Notes: generated from the letters alone by a model not told the origin. A DNA stretch of 64,000 nucleotides from Candidatus Heimdallarchaeota archaeon (GCA_019058275.1 JAHLVW010000036.1:89322-153321), one strand, 5' to 3'; shown: positions 1 through 10,455, counted from the stretch's first letter. Made by a program: numbers and translations.

Positions 1-11
1 TTCATCAAGTC

Positions 12-467
12 TTATGGAAATAAATCTATTACAATTTTAACTGCATCAACAACAAATTTTGGGCAGATTGTACTAAAAATTCCTTCATCGTTTCCCTTCT
101 GGCGAGCATCAGGATTTGTCATATCGAATCCAACAAGTTCATTACAAATTGGCGTATCATGAATTTCACTGAATTTCTCAATTAACTCAGCAGTTGATTT
201 GTATGTTGCAGCTTTAAGTTCTGATCTGTCATCAATTGTTTGTTCATGTATAACTCCTATAGCCATAATTGCTCCAGTTAAGGTCCCACATATTTCACCT
301 CTACGACTAATACCTCCACCAAATCCTGCAGCAACCATAGGAGCTTCGTTAAAATATAATCCCTTGTGCTCAAGTACTGTTCTTAAAACTGCTTGTGCAC
401 AATTATATCCAGTAGCGAAGTAATCTTTAGCTATTTTTTCAATATCATCTGTCATCTTGTAACTCAA
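12..467 (-). CDS. C_GCAxxG_C_C family (putative redox) protein
   Basis: Motif GYNCAQAV...GFGGGISRRGEICGTLTGA plus later conserved Cys. Confidence 0.75.
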   Translation of the reverse strand: MSYKMTDDIEKIAKDYFATGYNCAQAVLRTVLEHKGLYFNEAPMVAAGFGGGISRRGEICGTLTGAIMAIGVIHEQTIDDRSELKAATYKSTAELIEKFSEIHDTPICNELVGFDMTNPDARQKGNDEGIFSTICPKFVVDAVKIVIDLFP

Positions 468-514
468 ACCATAAATCTGTTGATAGTTTTATCACAAAAA
501 TGGTTATAAGTATT

Positions 515-1366
515 TCACTCAAGTGGATTATTTTCTTCCTTTTCAACTTTTTTTGGTTTGAGATACATGTAGTAATAGAGAATAGCAAATGCTAATAATC
601 CCATGCCTGTTGAAAAGAGAACATCTGAAGCAAAATGGGCTCCCACAACAACTCGAGAGCAAGCAACAAAAAAGCCCCAAAGGAAAACAAAACCAACAGT
701 AATTATTTTCATAGGATCCTTAGTTTCTTTTTCTCTGACAAGTACAAGTAATGGCAGTACCATCCATCCCATTGCAGTATGCCCTGATGGAAAACTCATA
801 TGACGTATAGTTGGTTCGGGTGGTAAATACCAAGGAGTATAAAATTCAAATCCCATGTCTACTAAATCTCTAAAACGAACACGCCCACAAAGCAATTTGG
901 TAATTTGAACAAAGCCTAATGGATTTATTATCGATAGTAGTAAAACTAACCATGCGAATTTTTTGTAATTATTCAAGTCTCTATTTAACTCTAAAAATGA
1001 AAAAATTAAAACTGAACCAGCAATAGATCCACAAATAGTGGCTGCTTTGGGAGTATAATCAAATAAGAAGTAAATCATCAAGGTAATTCCAATTGCACTT
1101 ATAACAAAAGCTGGTATTTTTTGCATTTTAGTTTTCTTAATAAAGCTACCAAAAAGCACTGCAATTGATATGCCAATTAATCCAAATCCTGGTGTTTCTC
1201 CATAATCCGCTCCAAAATTTCCCCACCATGATTCAAAATTAACAACTGCATTAGAAATTTGAAGATCATATATACCAAAAACAATAGCAAGAATAATCCA
1301 AGGAATGAATATTGCCAATAAGGCAATTAAAAGAAATTGCTGTCGCTTATTTTCCAAAACATTCAT
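515..1366 (-). CDS. PAP2-family membrane phosphatase
   Basis: Multiple TM segments; SFPSGHTAMGWM and SRVVVGAHFASDV motifs. Confidence 0.85.
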   Translation of the reverse strand: MNVLENKRQQFLLIALLAIFIPWIILAIVFGIYDLQISNAVVNFESWWGNFGADYGETPGFGLIGISIAVLFGSFIKKTKMQKIPAFVISAIGITLMIYFLFDYTPKAATICGSIAGSVLIFSFLELNRDLNNYKKFAWLVLLLSIINPLGFVQITKLLCGRVRFRDLVDMGFEFYTPWYLPPEPTIRHMSFPSGHTAMGWMVLPLLVLVREKETKDPMKIITVGFVFLWGFFVACSRVVVGAHFASDVLFSTGMGLLAFAILYYYMYLKPKKVEKEENNPLE

Positions 1367-1467
1367 TCTTATAATTCAGTAATATCTGACATATTTAGGT
1401 TTTGAAACAAGAAAAAAACTAGTAAATCTTAATCGTCTGATAAGTCAACAGCAATTCTAAGTTTAGC
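1254..1467. repeat. Direct repeat copy A (about 214 bp, imperfect)
   Basis: Aligns to 2519-2732 at a constant 1265-bp offset (for example cttattttccaaaacattcattcttataattcag in both). Confidence 0.85.
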
Positions 1468-1565
1468 ATGTTGTCAATTTTTTGGGAAATTCCCAAAGCA
1501 AATCAAGAGATAAATAAATATAGTGCACTGCTTTTTCATAAGACAGAAATTGCTGTACAAAGTGT

Positions 1566-2495
1566 GTGAACTCAGTGGGTAAGAAACAGGAAGAAAAACT
1601 CGAAGCTTTAAAGTCTAATTTTGAACGTAGTGCAACAGAACAATATATTCAGGTTAATGATGGAAATCAATTGAGGGTACTTTCCTTTATTAGGGAAGAA
1701 CAAACTGTAAATGAAATTGAAGTTATGTTTATACCAGGTTTATTAACGATTTTTCCTCGCTGGGAAAAGGTGGTCAAAGAGTTAAACAAACACTATACAG
1801 TTCATTATATTGAGAGCCGAGAGAAAATCTCTAGTAAACTCCTAAAAAGAGCATCTCTTGATCTGCGAAAAATTTGGAAGGATCTTTCAAACATCGAAAA
1901 AACTCTTGGTTTGGACAAGAAAAGATATATTACAATCTCAAGCTCAATGGGTGGATCTATGATTATTGAGAATTTAGCAACAAATGAGTTATCACCCATA
2001 GGTTCAATACTAATTGGTCCTGGTGTTAAGGTTCACTTTCCTAAATGGGTTCCCATATTTCTCCATGTCTTTCCAGCATTTGGCATGCGAATGTTAAAAC
2101 CACTCATTCGATGGTATCTTAGAACTTTTACAGTTGATGCTAAGAAAGAACCTAAACAAGCTAAACAATATACACGTTCTGTGAATGAAGCAGACATGCC
2201 TAAACTCAGAAAATGGATAATTAAGAATGCTAACAAATACAATGGATGGCATCTTTTACCTAAAATCGAAGATAGGATAATACTAATAGCTGCTTCAACT
2301 GATAAAGTTCACAAAAGTGACTTCTCAGCTAAAGTATCTGAAGCATTGTCTAATTGCACCTATGTTGATCTCGGAACCAATGAAGCAGCTCATGACACTC
2401 CTCTCGTTGAATTAGCAATAGAATTTACTAATGAACTTCAGGGTATAGGTCCAAAAGTTGTAGAACGTGATTTATTAAGTAGAGATAAGTATTAG
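1566..2495 (+). CDS. alpha/beta hydrolase family protein
   Basis: EVMFIPGLLTIFPRW, nucleophile-elbow-like ITISSSMGGS, late conserved His region. Confidence 0.7.
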   Translation: MNSVGKKQEEKLEALKSNFERSATEQYIQVNDGNQLRVLSFIREEQTVNEIEVMFIPGLLTIFPRWEKVVKELNKHYTVHYIESREKISSKLLKRASLDLRKIWKDLSNIEKTLGLDKKRYITISSSMGGSMIIENLATNELSPIGSILIGPGVKVHFPKWVPIFLHVFPAFGMRMLKPLIRWYLRTFTVDAKKEPKQAKQYTRSVNEADMPKLRKWIIKNANKYNGWHLLPKIEDRIILIAASTDKVHKSDFSAKVSEALSNCTYVDLGTNEAAHDTPLVELAIEFTNELQGIGPKVVERDLLSRDKY

Positions 2496-2518
2496 GGTGC
2501 AGAAGATACAAAGTAAAC

Positions 2519-2732
2519 GAAATTTAAAAATCATATACACCAAAATCAATTGCCAGAACAATCCAAGGAATAAATATTGCCAATAAGCTAATCAATAGAA
2601 ACAGTTGTTGCTTATTTTCCAAAACATTCATTCTTATAATTCAGCAATATCTTGCATATTTAGGATTTTTATTAAAAAAATGATTAATGTATCTTAATCT
2701 TCTGAAAGGTCAATAGGAACTCTAGGTTTAGC
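2519..2732. repeat. Direct repeat copy B (about 214 bp)
   Basis: Same as copy A, offset 1265 bp. Confidence 0.85.
2525..2631 (-). pseudogene. Truncated 5' remnant of the PAP2 gene
   Basis: Translates MNVLENKQQLFLLISLLAIFIPWIVLAIDFGVYDF*, near-identical to the N-terminus of the 515-1366 protein. Confidence 0.8.
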
Positions 2733-2924
2733 TGGACCAAACAAACGTAAAGCGTAACTAACTAGAATTAATAAAATCAATATACTAAGTGTTAAGTAAA
2801 TGTAGTTGTAGAGTTCTGAAGGATTAGCAAAAATTCGTATAATGCTGATAATTAAACCTGGAACGGTTACTACTGCGATTAATAACATCATGAGTAATAT
2901 TGATTTTAGTGTTGCTTGTACCAA
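2694..2924 (-). CDS. small two-TM membrane protein
   Basis: 76 aa with two hydrophobic segments; C-terminal codons duplicated as a remnant (KLRIAVDLSDD*) at about 1432-1467. Confidence 0.55.
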   Translation of the reverse strand: MVQATLKSILLMMLLIAVVTVPGLIISIIRIFANPSELYNYIYLTLSILILLILVSYALRLFGPAKPRVPIDLSED

Positions 2925-2983
2925 GTACTTCCTCTCAAATATATAATAAAGAAAACTTATCTTTAATATTATTGCCTAATCAA

Positions 2984-3287
2984 TCACTTGTTTTCTTATC
3001 CAGAATTTCTTGTAGCATAACAGCTAATTCTTGAGTGCAAGAGCTTGCTCTTCTGCAACCAGCTTCTTTTAGCTCATCAATAGGAATATCTTCTGCTTTC
3101 TTGTCTCTAATCAATATAGACATTGATTTATTATGACCTATACAACCTTTCTTACCTTCAATTGTAAGATTTCTTATGATAGTTTTTCCTACATCTTCTT
3201 CTATTTCAAAAATAAATTCTGTTTTACAGGTATCTGTTCCTTCTGCTGGTTTGAAGTATGAGTATAGATTTTACCCAATACATTCAT
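2984..3287 (-). pseudogene. TSCPD-domain-like protein, frameshifted near its start
   Basis: Minus strand reads KPAEGTDTCKTEFIFEIEEDVGKTIIRNLTIEGKKGCIGHNKSMSILIRDKKAEDIPIDELKEAGCRRASSCTQELAVMLQEILDKKTSD*; the ATG (MNVLGKIY) is in a different frame. Confidence 0.6.
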
Positions 3288-3574
3288 CTCTTTAATTTCT
3301 AGTTCTTTCAAATGATTTAATCTTTAAATAAATGGTTACTTAGATTGTAAAAGTGGTGATAAGTTTACATCAACTCTTACATGATTTTTTTCAATAATTT
3401 AGGGATTGTAATCTATCATTAAATGGTATGTGTTTGGCATTCTTGCTCCAATATTGATCAATGTTACCAATTTGAAATTAAGTGAAGGGTATATTTGTTC
3501 AGTAAAATTAGTACTATTATTCAACAAAACATTTAATAATGTTCAGCTTAAATAGGTATTTGTGAGATGAAATA

Positions 3575-4441
3575 ATGATGGAAAATTTCGATGATAGAAA
3601 TGATATCGAACTAACAAAAGTTCCATTGGATGATTTAGCAAATATCTTAAGTGCTATTGCAAACAAAAGCAGACTGCAATTAATCGAAGCGTTATTTGAA
3701 GGTCCTAAGGAATTTAGTGAGTTGAAAGAAGTTGTCAAGCTGAGTAAAACAGCACTAGCTCATCATCTGGAGAAATTGGTTCAATTTGGGATAATCAAGA
3801 ATGTTGGTAGAGGGAAGTATAAGATAAATGATGATGGAAAAGAGCTTTTCATAACTGTGAAAGATGTTTACTTTAATTTAGAAGTAAGGAAAAAAATGAA
3901 TGCTAAAAGAAAAGCAGATCATATACAGCAAATGTATTCTTCACGTCATAAAGATGAATTGAAATTTGAATTCATACGTCTTTTACCTATGAGAGTCATT
4001 AGTTTTCATGCTGTAAGTGATACACCAGAAAATGATGCTTGGATAAAGCTTCGCTCTTGGGCTGAACCAAGGGGTTATTTTGAAGATTTAGATAATCATC
4101 CCATATATGGTTTTAATAATCCTAATCCACGACTAGGAGAAAAGGTATACGGTTATGAGTTCTGGCTTGTTGTAGAACCTGATTATGAAACAGATGATGT
4201 TACTGTTAAGGATGTTCCAGAATCATTTAACGTTGTGACTAGATGCCATGTAGAAGATCCAATGAAAGATATTCCAAAAGCATGGGGAAAATTGCTTGAT
4301 TGGATAAAAACCAATAATGTAAAATTTGCTGGAAAATGTGGTTTGGAGAAGGTCATCGATTCAAGTCATTCTAGTGGGGAGTTTATTCTTGATATCTATA
4401 TCCCTATTGTTGAGAGCAGTATCCCAAGAAATTTGAAGTGA
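3575..4441 (+). CDS. ArsR-like HTH regulator fused to GyrI-like/effector-binding domain
   Basis: N-terminal wHTH (ANILSAIANKSRLQLIEALFEGPKEFSELKEVVKLSKTALAHHLEKL), C-terminal GyrI/SbmC-like fold region (YGYEFWLVVEPDYET...). Confidence 0.75.
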   Translation: MMENFDDRNDIELTKVPLDDLANILSAIANKSRLQLIEALFEGPKEFSELKEVVKLSKTALAHHLEKLVQFGIIKNVGRGKYKINDDGKELFITVKDVYFNLEVRKKMNAKRKADHIQQMYSSRHKDELKFEFIRLLPMRVISFHAVSDTPENDAWIKLRSWAEPRGYFEDLDNHPIYGFNNPNPRLGEKVYGYEFWLVVEPDYETDDVTVKDVPESFNVVTRCHVEDPMKDIPKAWGKLLDWIKTNNVKFAGKCGLEKVIDSSHSSGEFILDIYIPIVESSIPRNLK

Positions 4442-5385
4442 TTATTATGCCAGAAGATATTGTTGTTAGGAAACAATTCGAAGAAGCTCTTGAAGCTTTT
4501 ATTGAACAAGTAAAACAAGATGAGAGTATAACTGCTGCTTTATTATTCGGTAGTTTAGTAAAGGGTACAGTATGGAAGAAATCAGATATTGATTTAGTTT
4601 TAATAACTAAAGATCAGAAAACACCACTTCGAGATTTTTGGTTGATGGATGAAGACATAAACATTCAAGTTACAGTTTTTACAAGGAATTCATTCATTAG
4701 ACACCAGCAAAGGTCTTTACAGGGTTCTGGTACACACCATGTATTAACTACTAGCAAAGTCTTGTTTTCTAATGATGAAACCTTAGATGAGTTTATTGAG
4801 AGTATGAAGCAAGTAGGAAGGCGTGATTTTGAGATTGAGATACTTAGGATAATAAATATGGTAATTGGTGATTTAGAAAAAGCAGAAAAATATCTTACCG
4901 TTAATGATGATGTCCTCCAAAGCTACTTGTTTATCACTCGATTACTTGATAGATTTGCTTCAGTTATTGTTATGCTAAATGATGAAATACCTGGAAGAGA
5001 ATCTGTAGAACAAGCTATGAAATTTGAACCGGATTTGTTCAATGAAATATATTCACAAGTGATTATCTGTAAAACAGACAAAAAGACCATGTCTAAAATT
5101 ATTTCTAGAATAAGAAAGTATCTTGAAGATAAAACTCCCATCATTTTCAAGCCTATTATCGATTATATGAAAAAGGAAAGCACTTTTCGAAGTGTAACTG
5201 ATATTGCTAATTTTCTTGATGATAAAGTAAAAACATCTTGGTGGCAGATTGCTGCTATGGCACTAGGTAATTGGTTAGTCGAACTAGGTTACTTAGAGAG
5301 ATCTCCATGTCCTACTAGGTTAACATTAAGAAGTCATCATGAAGTAAACGAAATTGGTTATTATTTTATTGGAGATGAAATATAA
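4438..5385 (+). CDS. MNT-type nucleotidyltransferase domain protein
   Basis: ALLFGSLVKGTVWKKSDIDLVLIT (GSxxxG...DxD); overlaps the upstream gene. Confidence 0.8.
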   Translation: MIIMPEDIVVRKQFEEALEAFIEQVKQDESITAALLFGSLVKGTVWKKSDIDLVLITKDQKTPLRDFWLMDEDINIQVTVFTRNSFIRHQQRSLQGSGTHHVLTTSKVLFSNDETLDEFIESMKQVGRRDFEIEILRIINMVIGDLEKAEKYLTVNDDVLQSYLFITRLLDRFASVIVMLNDEIPGRESVEQAMKFEPDLFNEIYSQVIICKTDKKTMSKIISRIRKYLEDKTPIIFKPIIDYMKKESTFRSVTDIANFLDDKVKTSWWQIAAMALGNWLVELGYLERSPCPTRLTLRSHHEVNEIGYYFIGDEI

Positions 5386-8276
5386 TGAAAAATTACATAG
5401 AAATTATTGGTGCAAAAGAAAATAATCTAAAGAATGTCACTGTAAAGATTCCTCGAGATAAATTTACTGTGGTAACTGGTGTATCCAGATCTGGGAAATC
5501 CTCACTAGCATTTGATGTATTATATGCTGAAGGACAAAGAAGATTCTTAGAGACTCTTTCAGCTTATGCTAGATCTCGAGTTCCACAAATGAAAAGACCT
5601 GATGTTCAATTTATCAAAGGATTATCTCCAATTGTAAGTATAGATCAAAAACGAGGTATAAGTAATCCTAGATCAACAGTTGGTAGTTTAACAGATGTGG
5701 GAAGCTATGTTAGGTTACTATATTCAGTTATAGGAGATGCGTATTGTCCTTATTGCGATCATCAGATTAGTATCAAAACAGCTGGTCAATTAGCTGATGA
5801 AATTGGATCTTTACCAGAAGGAGCTATTATAGAGGTTCGTTCTATTCTCTTCAAAGTTTATGGAGAAGATTATCAGTATTTACTCGATCAAATAAGAAAT
5901 CATGGTTATAGACGCTTTAGGATTAATAATGAAGTATTTGACATAGGAAAAGAGATTGAATTAGATGCAGATAATGACTATCAAATAGAAGCGATTATTG
6001 ACAAATTTACTGTTAAGGGAGATATCTATAAGCAAATTATCGAAACAATCGAAAATGCATTTTTCATTGGTCAGAAATTAATTATTATAGAGGTATTAAA
6101 TTCAAAAGAGATTAAGGTTGATTTGAAGGATTTCTTTAGTTTCATGTGTCCGGAACATCATACTGTTTGTGGTGAATTATTACCTTGGTTTTTCACATCA
6201 AATGATCCTGAAAGTGCTTGTGTGACATGTGCTGGATTAGGCACTCAATTTAGAGCTTCTCCATTCTTAATTGTGAATGATGAAAATAAAACTATAAGAG
6301 ATGGAGCATTAGATACCAGAATCTTTAATTTTAGTCAGAAAACATACAAGCGATTCAATAATATGGATGGAGTTATGATGCATAGTTTAGCAGAACATTA
6401 TAACTTCAGCTGGGATGATACATTCAAGGATTTACCTGAAAAAATACGAAATATTCTTTTTTATGGTTCAGAAGGTGAGAAGATAGAAATAATCATTCCT
6501 CCTGATGCCCCTATTCAAGATGATAAAAATAAAGGTAAGCTAGTTGCTTGGGAAGGCTATATTTCTAGAATTGATCGTTGGTACAAAAGAGTCACTAATC
6601 AAAGAACTCCGAAGTCATACGAAGAGGATATGTACAAACGAGTAATGGTAGAACAAACATGCCCTGATTGTAAAGGGTTGAAATTACAAAAACATCGAAC
6701 GTTCATACGCATTAAGAACAAGAGTATATTTGAAGTAAATTCACTGCCTCTAGATGAACTGTTTGAATTTCTTGGGAAATTAGATATCTCTGAGGAAAAA
6801 AAACACCTAGCATTACCTGTTCTTGAGGAAATTAACAAACGACTTAAGGTTATGATTCGAATTGGTTTGGATTACATTAGCTTGAATAGAAGAACAGATA
6901 CACTATCTGGTGGGGAGCTACAAAGAACAAAACTGTCTACACAAATTGGTTCAGAACTAATGGGATTAATGTTTGTTCTTGATGAACCTTCGATTGGTCT
7001 ACATCCCAGAGATTCTCATAAACTGATTACTGTGCTAAAGGAAATGCGCGACCTTGGAAATACAGTCATTGTCATTGAGCATGACGTTGATACAATACAA
7101 GCTGCTGATCATTTAATTGAAATGGGACCTGGTCCAGGAATTTATGGTGGAGAATTGGTAGCTCAAGGCACTATTAATGAAATAATGAATCACAAAACCT
7201 CAATTACTGGTCAGTATTTATCTGGTGTGAAAAAGATAGCTACTCCATCAAAACGAAGAAAATCAAATGGTCATTCGCTGGTAATAAAAGGTGCTCGAGA
7301 AAATAATCTGAAAAATCTGAATGTAAAAATACCTTTAGGGAATTTTGTATGTATAACTGGAGTATCCGGATCTGGAAAAAGCAGTTTGATTCATGAAATC
7401 CTTTACAAGAAACTCTATTCAATATTCAGAGATAAAAGAATCTTACCTGGAAAGCATAATGCAGTTGAAGGAACAGAGTTTTTAGAAGATGTTAGAAATA
7501 TTGATCAAACTCCTATTGGTAGATCAGCCAGATCAAATCCTGCTACTTACATTGGTTTCTTTGATAAAATAAGACGAATATTTACTAATTTAGAAGAATC
7601 AAAAGCAAGAGGTTATAATGTAGGCCATTTTAGCTTCAATGCTAGTACTGGTGGAAGATGTCCAGAATGTAGAGGCTGGGGTAGGATTGTAACACCATTA
7701 CAATATATGGCTGATATTGAATCGATATGTCCTGTCTGCAAAGGAGCACGATTTAGAAAAGAGATTTTAGAAATAAAATACAAGAATAAGACAATTGCTG
7801 ATGTCCTAGATATGAGTGTTGAAGAAGCATTAGAATTTTTTAAAGATGATAACTACCTTGTAAATAAACTAAAAGTGATGAAAGATTTAGGATTAAGTTA
7901 TCTGAAAATCGGACAATCATCCTCAACTATTTCAGGTGGAGAAGCTCAACGAATAAAATTGGCTCAAGAACTAGGCAAAATGAAACGAAGAAAAAACAAT
8001 TTGTATATTTTGGATGAGCCTACTACAGGTTTACATCTAGCAGATATTCAATGTTTACTTGATATTATCAATCGTTTAGTGGATGAAGGAAACACTGTTC
8101 TAGTTGTTGAGCATAATCTTGACGTCATAAAAACGGCTGATCATGTTATTGATCTTGGACCTGAAGGAGGAAAACTAGGTGGCGAGCTTGTTGCACAAGG
8201 AACTCCCGAGGACAATGTAAAAATTTCTTCTTCATACACCGGTCAACATCTACAAAAATTTATTAATGCTTCATAG
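5385..8276 (+). CDS. uvrA: UvrA / UvrA-like ABC ATPase
   Basis: Two P-loops (GVSRSGKSS, GVSGSGKSS), LSGGELQRTKL and ISGGEAQRIKL signatures, Zn-type Cys pairs. Confidence 0.9.
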   Translation: MKNYIEIIGAKENNLKNVTVKIPRDKFTVVTGVSRSGKSSLAFDVLYAEGQRRFLETLSAYARSRVPQMKRPDVQFIKGLSPIVSIDQKRGISNPRSTVGSLTDVGSYVRLLYSVIGDAYCPYCDHQISIKTAGQLADEIGSLPEGAIIEVRSILFKVYGEDYQYLLDQIRNHGYRRFRINNEVFDIGKEIELDADNDYQIEAIIDKFTVKGDIYKQIIETIENAFFIGQKLIIIEVLNSKEIKVDLKDFFSFMCPEHHTVCGELLPWFFTSNDPESACVTCAGLGTQFRASPFLIVNDENKTIRDGALDTRIFNFSQKTYKRFNNMDGVMMHSLAEHYNFSWDDTFKDLPEKIRNILFYGSEGEKIEIIIPPDAPIQDDKNKGKLVAWEGYISRIDRWYKRVTNQRTPKSYEEDMYKRVMVEQTCPDCKGLKLQKHRTFIRIKNKSIFEVNSLPLDELFEFLGKLDISEEKKHLALPVLEEINKRLKVMIRIGLDYISLNRRTDTLSGGELQRTKLSTQIGSELMGLMFVLDEPSIGLHPRDSHKLITVLKEMRDLGNTVIVIEHDVDTIQAADHLIEMGPGPGIYGGELVAQGTINEIMNHKTSITGQYLSGVKKIATPSKRRKSNGHSLVIKGARENNLKNLNVKIPLGNFVCITGVSGSGKSSLIHEILYKKLYSIFRDKRILPGKHNAVEGTEFLEDVRNIDQTPIGRSARSNPATYIGFFDKIRRIFTNLEESKARGYNVGHFSFNASTGGRCPECRGWGRIVTPLQYMADIESICPVCKGARFRKEILEIKYKNKTIADVLDMSVEEALEFFKDDNYLVNKLKVMKDLGLSYLKIGQSSSTISGGEAQRIKLAQELGKMKRRKNNLYILDEPTTGLHLADIQCLLDIINRLVDEGNTVLVVEHNLDVIKTADHVIDLGPEGGKLGGELVAQGTPEDNVKISSSYTGQHLQKFINAS

Positions 8277-8361
8277 TGATTATTCAAAGAATCTCTTATC
8301 AACGTAATTCCATATAACTTAAAGACTTGAAGATTCAAATATAGTTAGAAGTCTGTTTGAT

Positions 8362-10455
8362 TTGAAAAAGGAGTTTTTTATCTCAACAGTAATGGAGTTA
8401 CTAATTATGAAAATACGTCAGAAAAATGCTTCTTTCTTACTATCATTTGTTGTAATCATGCTTTTTTTTACAATTTATATTGATGTTTATAGTAGAAATG
8501 TTAGTGAGATAAAGCCAATTGTTTCAGCTTTAGAGATTTGTGAACCTGACGTTCTTGAACCAATGGTTGAGCATTTTGATTGGTTAATTATGATCTATTT
8601 AGATGGTGACAATAATCTGGAAGAAGATGCAATTAATGATTTCAATGAATTAGAAGATGGAATTGAAGTAGGTTCATCAATAGCTATCATCGTTCTTTTT
8701 GATCGAATACCCGGCGAAGACAGTTTAAATGATGATTGGACTGGTACAAGATTATTTAATGTAACATCTGATTCAGATGCTACAAATATAAATTCTGAAC
8801 TACTAGAAGATTGGGGTGAGAAAAACATGGGAGAAAGCAATACTTTAGAACTTTTCATAAATTATTGTTTTGACAAATATACTGCTGATAATTACTGGCT
8901 GAACATTTGGGATCATGGTGGAGGAGTTGTTGGTCTCTGTACAGATGATACAGATTCTGATTTTCTAACTCTTGATGAAATGCAACAAGCAATTGATGCA
9001 AGTACCACACTATATGCACAGGACTTTGATCTGATTTCCCATGATGCATGCTATATGAATATGATAGAGGTTGCATATGAATTAGAAGAATATACAGATT
9101 ATTTTGTTGGTTCTGAAGAATCAGTACCACTTGATGGTTTTGATTACTTAACGATTATTTCACAACTCGAATCTGATACTTCTATGAATGAAACTACTCT
9201 AGCAGAGATAATTGTTGATTCTTATAATGCATCCTACGATTCAATTTACTATGATGTCGCTCTTTCATGTCTGAATCTAAGTGTGTTTGATACTCTAATT
9301 CCTAATGTAAATAATTTTGCTGGTTATCTTTCTCTGGTTATTGATGATGGACAGGGAGCAAGTATTGAGAATGCTTACTTTAACACATTAATCTTAATGT
9401 TTGATTATTCAATTGATTTCATAAATTTCGTTGAAGAAATTATGGCTGATACCACATTAATGGCGACTTATCCTGATCTTAATAGTGCTGCTCAAGATCT
9501 TTTATCTAATCTTACATCTCTTGTTTTGTTTAATTACCAAAATAGCTACTATTCAGGTGATGCAAATGGAGTTACTATTTTCATGCCACTCATGAATTTT
9601 ATTAATTCACCTGATATAGATGATTATATAAATTCAAGTGTTAATTATGCAAACATTGATTGGCAAACTGATACTTTCTGGGATGAATTCTTAGCTGACT
9701 TCTATTCGAATTGTTTTGGAGTATCTCTAGCTTACGAAGAACTTTTACTAGGTGTTTCAACAGGTACACAAACAATTTCTCTGGGAGAAGGACATCTCTA
9801 TGCATTTGAAGTAGTTGAAGAAGGTCCATATGATATTAGAGTTAATATTGTAGATGGTGACGTTGATCTTTATTTATTTAATGGCACAGATTTATCTGAC
9901 ATGGCTTATAGTAAGCTATATAATTCAATTGATGGCTCTATTGAGAGAATCCGAGGTTATTTCATACCAGGAATTTACATTGTAGATATAATTGGTTGGA
10001 TGTATTCTAGTTATAATTTAGTAGTGAATCAATACACTTTGCCAATTGTTGAACCTAGTGAATCAATTACTGTCAGTAGTGGAACAGCATTAGGAGATGA
10101 GTCGGGTCATTACCAGCAAATTGTATATCACTATTTTGAGGTACCAATTACTGAACTAGGAAACTATACGTTCAGTTTATCTTATAATTCACATGCAGTT
10201 AACTACGATCTCTTTCTTTTAAATAAAGCATATAACTTGCAATATTATTCTGAATCTACTTCTTCTTTAGATTCCATAACAGTGAGCTTTAGCGAATCAG
10301 CAACAGTAATTGTATGTATATTTGGATTAACAGGATATGGATCATTTACTTTAGAAATAATACATCTTACACCTACTTCAGAAACTTCTGGATTAACTTT
10401 TATCTTTAGCTTTATTGCTTTGCTAGGAATGGCTTTTTGGAAAACGAAAAATTAG
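8362..10455 (+). CDS. secreted clostripain-like (C11) cysteine peptidase with C-terminal PPC-like region and TM anchor
   Basis: WLIMIYLDGDNNLE, NIWDHGGG, ISHDACYMNMIEVAYEL, C-terminal hydrophobic segment. Confidence 0.85.
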   Translation: MKKEFFISTVMELLIMKIRQKNASFLLSFVVIMLFFTIYIDVYSRNVSEIKPIVSALEICEPDVLEPMVEHFDWLIMIYLDGDNNLEEDAINDFNELEDGIEVGSSIAIIVLFDRIPGEDSLNDDWTGTRLFNVTSDSDATNINSELLEDWGEKNMGESNTLELFINYCFDKYTADNYWLNIWDHGGGVVGLCTDDTDSDFLTLDEMQQAIDASTTLYAQDFDLISHDACYMNMIEVAYELEEYTDYFVGSEESVPLDGFDYLTIISQLESDTSMNETTLAEIIVDSYNASYDSIYYDVALSCLNLSVFDTLIPNVNNFAGYLSLVIDDGQGASIENAYFNTLILMFDYSIDFINFVEEIMADTTLMATYPDLNSAAQDLLSNLTSLVLFNYQNSYYSGDANGVTIFMPLMNFINSPDIDDYINSSVNYANIDWQTDTFWDEFLADFYSNCFGVSLAYEELLLGVSTGTQTISLGEGHLYAFEVVEEGPYDIRVNIVDGDVDLYLFNGTDLSDMAYSKLYNSIDGSIERIRGYFIPGIYIVDIIGWMYSSYNLVVNQYTLPIVEPSESITVSSGTALGDESGHYQQIVYHYFEVPITELGNYTFSLSYNSHAVNYDLFLLNKAYNLQYYSESTSSLDSITVSFSESATVIVCIFGLTGYGSFTLEIIHLTPTSETSGLTFIFSFIALLGMAFWKTKN

